Source: Clostridiaceae bacterium (GTDB lineage Bacteria; Bacillota; Clostridia; Peptostreptococcales; Tindalliaceae). From it: a stretch of 64,000 bases of DNA. Below are positions 61,228 through 64,000 of the stretch, in pieces. Below the pieces are notes generated by a model, which saw nothing but the letters and a program-made list of their open reading frames with translations, was not told where the DNA came from and made no database searches. Location: NCBI GenBank assembly GCA_024635995.1, contig JAGXHW010000022.1, positions 1 through 64,000 on the forward strand. Direction: 5' to 3'. Both the position numbers and the translations under genes were made by a program. Position 1 is the first letter of the stretch; every line of letters begins with the position of its first letter.

Positions 61228-63369
61228 ATGGAGAAAAAAACACTTAAACTGGAAGGACTGGGCTGTGCCAACTGTGCTGCAAAAATGGAAGCAAAGATTG
61301 TGTCACTCCAAAGTGTATCCTTTGCTTCTGTTGATTTTGCTTCACAGCGACTGATCCTGGAAACAGACACCAGCAATATAAATGAATTATACAAAGATAT
61401 TGAAAAAATCATATTGGAAATTGAACCCCAGGTTATTGTGAAACATGAAGGGTTGCAACATTCCCTTCCCGTGGGAGAAGTTCACAGTCAAGATCATGAT
61501 CATGGATCCAGCCATTTTAAACAGGATGTAGCAAGACTGATTGTTGGCGGCTCAGTTTTTATGGTTGCATTGGTCTTATCATTGTCACCGACCCTGGAGT
61601 TAGTACTTTTTCTTACCAGTTATGTCATCGTGGGAGGCAGTGTGGTGAAAAGGGCCGTTAAAAACATTCTGCGGGGACACGTTTTTGACGAGCATTTTCT
61701 CATGGCAGTGGCCACCATTGGCGCCTTCCTCATCGGCGAATACCCGGAGGGCGTGGCTGTAATGCTTTTCTACCTGGTGGGAGAACTGTTCCAGGACCAG
61801 GCTGTTGGAAAGTCACGAAAATCCATCAGTGCACTCATGGACATCCGTCCTGACTATGCCAATTTGTTAACAGAAAAAGGAGATTCCAGCAGGGTGTCAC
61901 CTGAATCTGTCAATATCGGTGACCGGATTGTTGTTAAGCCTGGTGAGAAGATTCCGCTTGACGGTATTGTTAAGGATGGGCACTCGCTGGTTGATACCTC
62001 AGCCCTCACAGGAGAATCCATGCCCCGGGAACTGGCTCCGGGCGATGACGCCTTAAGTGGGTTTATAAACCAGAATGGTGTACTGGTCATTGAAGTCACC
62101 AAAGACTTTGGGCACTCAACGGTGTCAAAAATACTGGAACTGGTGCAGCATGCCAGCAGCCGGAAGGCACCTACAGAGAAATTCATTACCAAATTTGCCC
62201 GTTATTACACACCTGGGGTAGTGTTTTCAGCCTTGGCTATCGCATTGATACCTCCATTGGTGATTCAGGATGCCATTTTTTCCCAATGGGTGTACAGGGC
62301 CCTTGTCTTTTTGGTGATCTCCTGCCCCTGCGCCTTGGTCATTTCCATCCCACTGGGATTTTTCGGTGGAATAGGTGGTGCCTCACGTAGAGGCATTTTG
62401 GTGAAAGGAAGTAACTTCCTGGAAGCGTTAAACCAGGTGGAAACCGTCGTATTTGACAAAACCGGCACACTGACAAAAGGCGTTTTTCAGGTGACGGAGA
62501 TCCAACCTGAACCTGGCATTGATAAGGATCAGTTAGTGGAATACGCAGCTTATGGAGAAGTTCATTCCAATCATCCCATTGCAGATTCCATTAAAAAAAC
62601 GTATGGGAAAGAGCTGGACATGCAGCGGGTATCAGATTACGAAGAAGTGGCTGGACATGGGATCAAAGTCAGGATGGATGGTCATTGGATACTGGTGGGT
62701 AACAGAAGGTTGATGGACCGGGAACAGATACATTACCAGGCCGCCGCCGGATTGGGAACAATTGTCTATGTTGCTGTGGATCATGGGTATGCAGGTCACC
62801 TGGTGATCGACGACCAGATTAAGGAGGACGCTGCTGAGGCCATCAGGAAACTTAAATCACTGGGTATTGGGAAGATTGTTATGCTGACAGGTGATTTACA
62901 GCAGGTGGGTGAAGCCATTGGCAGGCAACTCGGCGTGGATGAGGTTTACGCCCAGCTTTTACCGGCTGAAAAAGTTGAAAAATTTGAAGAACTTGATGCA
63001 CAGAAATCAAAAGGGAAAAAAATTATTTTTGTCGGTGATGGGATCAACGATGCCCCTGTTCTCGCTCGGGCAGACATTGGTATGGCCATGGGAGGACTGG
63101 GGTCTGACGCAGCCATTGAAGCGGCTGATATTGTGATCATGACAGATGAACCCTCAAAAATTGTTACGGCACTGCAGGTAGCCAGGCGAACCAGGCGCAT
63201 TGTCTACCAGAACATCGCTTTTGCCATGGGTGTAAAAGGACTGTTTCTGGTACTGGGCGCCATAGGTGTGGCTTCCATGTGGGAGGCCGTATTTGCAGAC
63301 GTAGGGGTGGCACTGATCGCCATTCTCAACGCCATGCGAGTGATGAATACCGGGCACCTAACTCCCTGA
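61228..63369 (+). CDS. P1B-type heavy-metal exporting ATPase (CadA/ZntA-like)
   Basis: 713 residues. N-terminal HMA domain with GLGCANCAAKMEA, then a His-rich linker (EVHSQDHDHGSSH). Membrane metal site CPC in LVISCPCALVISIPLGF, actuator TGES in SALTGESMPREL, phosphorylation site FDKTGTLTKG, HP motif NHPIADSIK and hinge GDGINDAPVL. These fit P1B-2 pumps that remove Zn, Cd or Pb from the cytoplasm. It shares the operon with the CadC-like repressor, so it is induced by its substrates. AGAGGAG precedes the ATG. Confidence 0.95.
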   Translation: MEKKTLKLEGLGCANCAAKMEAKIVSLQSVSFASVDFASQRLILETDTSNINELYKDIEKIILEIEPQVIVKHEGLQHSLPVGEVHSQDHDHGSSHFKQDVARLIVGGSVFMVALVLSLSPTLELVLFLTSYVIVGGSVVKRAVKNILRGHVFDEHFLMAVATIGAFLIGEYPEGVAVMLFYLVGELFQDQAVGKSRKSISALMDIRPDYANLLTEKGDSSRVSPESVNIGDRIVVKPGEKIPLDGIVKDGHSLVDTSALTGESMPRELAPGDDALSGFINQNGVLVIEVTKDFGHSTVSKILELVQHASSRKAPTEKFITKFARYYTPGVVFSALAIALIPPLVIQDAIFSQWVYRALVFLVISCPCALVISIPLGFFGGIGGASRRGILVKGSNFLEALNQVETVVFDKTGTLTKGVFQVTEIQPEPGIDKDQLVEYAAYGEVHSNHPIADSIKKTYGKELDMQRVSDYEEVAGHGIKVRMDGHWILVGNRRLMDREQIHYQAAAGLGTIVYVAVDHGYAGHLVIDDQIKEDAAEAIRKLKSLGIGKIVMLTGDLQQVGEAIGRQLGVDEVYAQLLPAEKVEKFEELDAQKSKGKKIIFVGDGINDAPVLARADIGMAMGGLGSDAAIEAADIVIMTDEPSKIVTALQVARRTRRIVYQNIAFAMGVKGLFLVLGAIGVASMWEAVFADVGVALIAILNAMRVMNTGHLTP

Positions 63370-63407
63370 AGAACCAGATGTTTCTTTTTACAATTGCTGT
63401 CGTTTGG

Positions 63408-63437
63408 GGCTGTCCTGAAAGGAGGACAGCCTTTTTT
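63408..63437 (+). terminator. Rho-independent terminator after the metal ATPase
   Basis: GGCTGTCCT (63408-63416) pairs perfectly with AGGACAGCC (63423-63431) around GAAAGG, followed by six T residues. It isolates the next small gene from the metal operon. Confidence 0.92.
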
Positions 63438-63464
63438 ATGATGTTATGATGACGCAGGAAGGGA

Positions 63465-63493
63465 TGGTCAAATACTGTTTTATTGTATAGAAT
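63465..63493 (+). promoter_or_regulatory. Promoter of the 27-residue UGA-containing peptide
   Basis: TGGTCA (63465-63470), a 17-base spacer and TAGAAT (63488-63493). Expected start near 63500, followed by AAGGAGG at 63511-63517. Four of six bases match at -35 and five of six at -10. Confidence 0.55.
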
Positions 63494-63528
63494 GTAAGGT
63501 AAGATACAAAAAGGAGGTTGTGATCCAC

Positions 63529-63612
63529 ATGTTTTGAAACCCTAAAGTATCGTTATCGCTGTTAGCGATCGTCATTGTATACGTTATTGTTCGCAGTATG
63601 ACTGGACTGTAG
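63529..63612 (+). CDS. 27-residue single-helix membrane peptide with UGA at codon 3 (candidate mini-selenoprotein)
   Basis: ATG 63529 has its own promoter and AAGGAGG 11 bases upstream. Codons run M-F-UGA-N-P-K, then a hydrophobic helix VSLSLLAIVIVYVIV and a short tail RSMTGL ending in TAG at 63610-63612. If UGA (63535-63537) encodes selenocysteine, it is residue 3, just before the membrane helix. A perfect 6-bp hairpin with triloop GTT (63555-63569) lies 24 bases after the UGA, as in a bacterial SECIS element. No known family. If the UGA were a stop, only two residues would be made. A TGG-to-TGA change in a Trp-containing peptide is the main alternative. glgB follows after 43 bases. Confidence 0.55.
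63555..63569 (+). promoter_or_regulatory. Candidate bacterial SECIS hairpin (27-residue peptide)
   Basis: ATCGCT (63555-63560) pairs perfectly with AGCGAT (63564-63569), loop GTT. The apical loop begins 24 bases after the UGA and starts with G, fitting the bSECIS pattern. Confidence 0.6.
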
Positions 63613-63658
63613 AGCCAGATCCACATAAGCAGAAGAAAAAGGATGAGGGGGAATAATG

Positions 63659-64000
63659 ATGACTGACAAACATAAACAACTGAAAATCCTGGAAATTGAT
63701 CCCTGGCTGACACCTTTTGAAAATGATTTGAAGCTTCGCATGAACCGTTTCGAAAGTGTTAAGAAAGCCTTGTTGGGAAAGGAAACAAAGTTCGCAGATT
63801 TTGCCAATGGTCATCATTATTTTGGTTTTCACCTTGCAGAAGAAGGGTGGTACTACCGGGAATGGGCCCCTGCAGCCGATGGGTTATTTCTCATGGGCGA
63901 TTTTAATGACTGGAACCGTGGCTCCCATCCTTTGACGAAAAAAGAACATGGAGTGTGGGAAATTTTCCTGCCGGGACAAGATGCCCTGCTGCACGAATCC
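63659..64000 (+). CDS. glgB: 1,4-alpha-glucan branching enzyme, N-terminal part (runs off the window)
   Basis: The frame is open to the window edge for 114 codons. It begins MTDKHKQLKILEIDPWLTPFE and continues with a CBM48-type domain: HYFGFHLAEEGWYYREWAPA and LFLMGDFNDWNRGSHPLTKKE, the arrangement of branching enzymes of the eukaryote-like subfamily. GAGGGGG lies 7 bases before ATG 63659 (ATG 63656 also possible). The product forms alpha-1,6 branches in glycogen. Only the first part is visible, so downstream glg genes are not known. Confidence 0.85.
   Translation, partial: MTDKHKQLKILEIDPWLTPFENDLKLRMNRFESVKKALLGKETKFADFANGHHYFGFHLAEEGWYYREWAPAADGLFLMGDFNDWNRGSHPLTKKEHGVWEIFLPGQDALLHES

Overview
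The window looks like chromosomal DNA of an anaerobic, low-to-mid GC Clostridia-type Firmicute. The support is strong AGGAGG-type ribosome-binding sites, sigma-A promoters of TTGACA-17-TATAAT type, a sigma-54 activator of the RocR/PrdR style, a TRAP transporter, ferredoxins, RocB, a class B sortase fragment and split LysO. I saw no rRNA, tRNA, CRISPR array, complete insertion sequence or phage module. UGA is a normal stop for most genes that use it.

Layout. 0.2-13 kb: single genes (MscS channel, GyrI-like protein, split lysine exporter, DsbA-like selenoprotein, lipoprotein, class A PBP, KatG with a PerR-like box, DUF1475 protein) mixed with decaying fragments (HAD, MBL, M28, ZIP, MFS). 13.6-30.8 kb: one AT-rich catabolic island made of a divergent sigma-54 activator, a -24/-12 promoter, TRAP transporter DctPQM and ten co-oriented enzymes: a LarA-like isomerase, a two-gene UxaA-type lyase, an IlvD/Edd dehydratase, a class III aminotransferase, malic enzyme, LarA, a CoA-acylating aldehyde dehydrogenase and a two-subunit ADP-forming-type CoA ligase. 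It reads as import of a carboxylate, stereo-inversion and dehydration, then aldehyde to acyl-CoA to acid plus ATP. The substrate is not assigned. 31-43 kb: housekeeping and metabolism (RidA, Usp, YkvI, Fe-S protein, aminotransferases, Gnd-Zwf operon, cyclase-family protein, PfkB kinase, sirtuin). 44-47.4 kb: potassium control (TrkA-type protein, short KdpD, KdpE and a membrane-anchored unknown). 47.6-60.6 kb: ferredoxin, B12-binding protein, broken sortase B, an unknown secreted protein with an in-frame UGA, U32 peptidase, Gate-domain pair, Fe-ADH, DapB, methyltransferase with an in-frame UGA, DnaJ-like protein, aminotransferase and RocB. 60.8-64 kb: CadC-like repressor with a P1B ATPase, a 27-residue membrane peptide with a UGA at codon 3, and the start of glgB.

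Most striking result. Four otherwise intact reading frames are interrupted by a single in-frame UGA. In three of them a compact hairpin with a G-containing apical loop lies about 20-24 bases after the UGA, where bacterial selenocysteine insertion elements sit. One is a DsbA/FrnE-like protein in which UGA replaces the first Cys of CPYC (strong case). The other two, a Cys-free secreted protein at 49336-50073 and a 27-residue membrane peptide at 63529-63612, match no selenoprotein family I know and are the best candidates for something undescribed. The fourth, a methyltransferase, has only a weak hairpin and may be a pseudogene.
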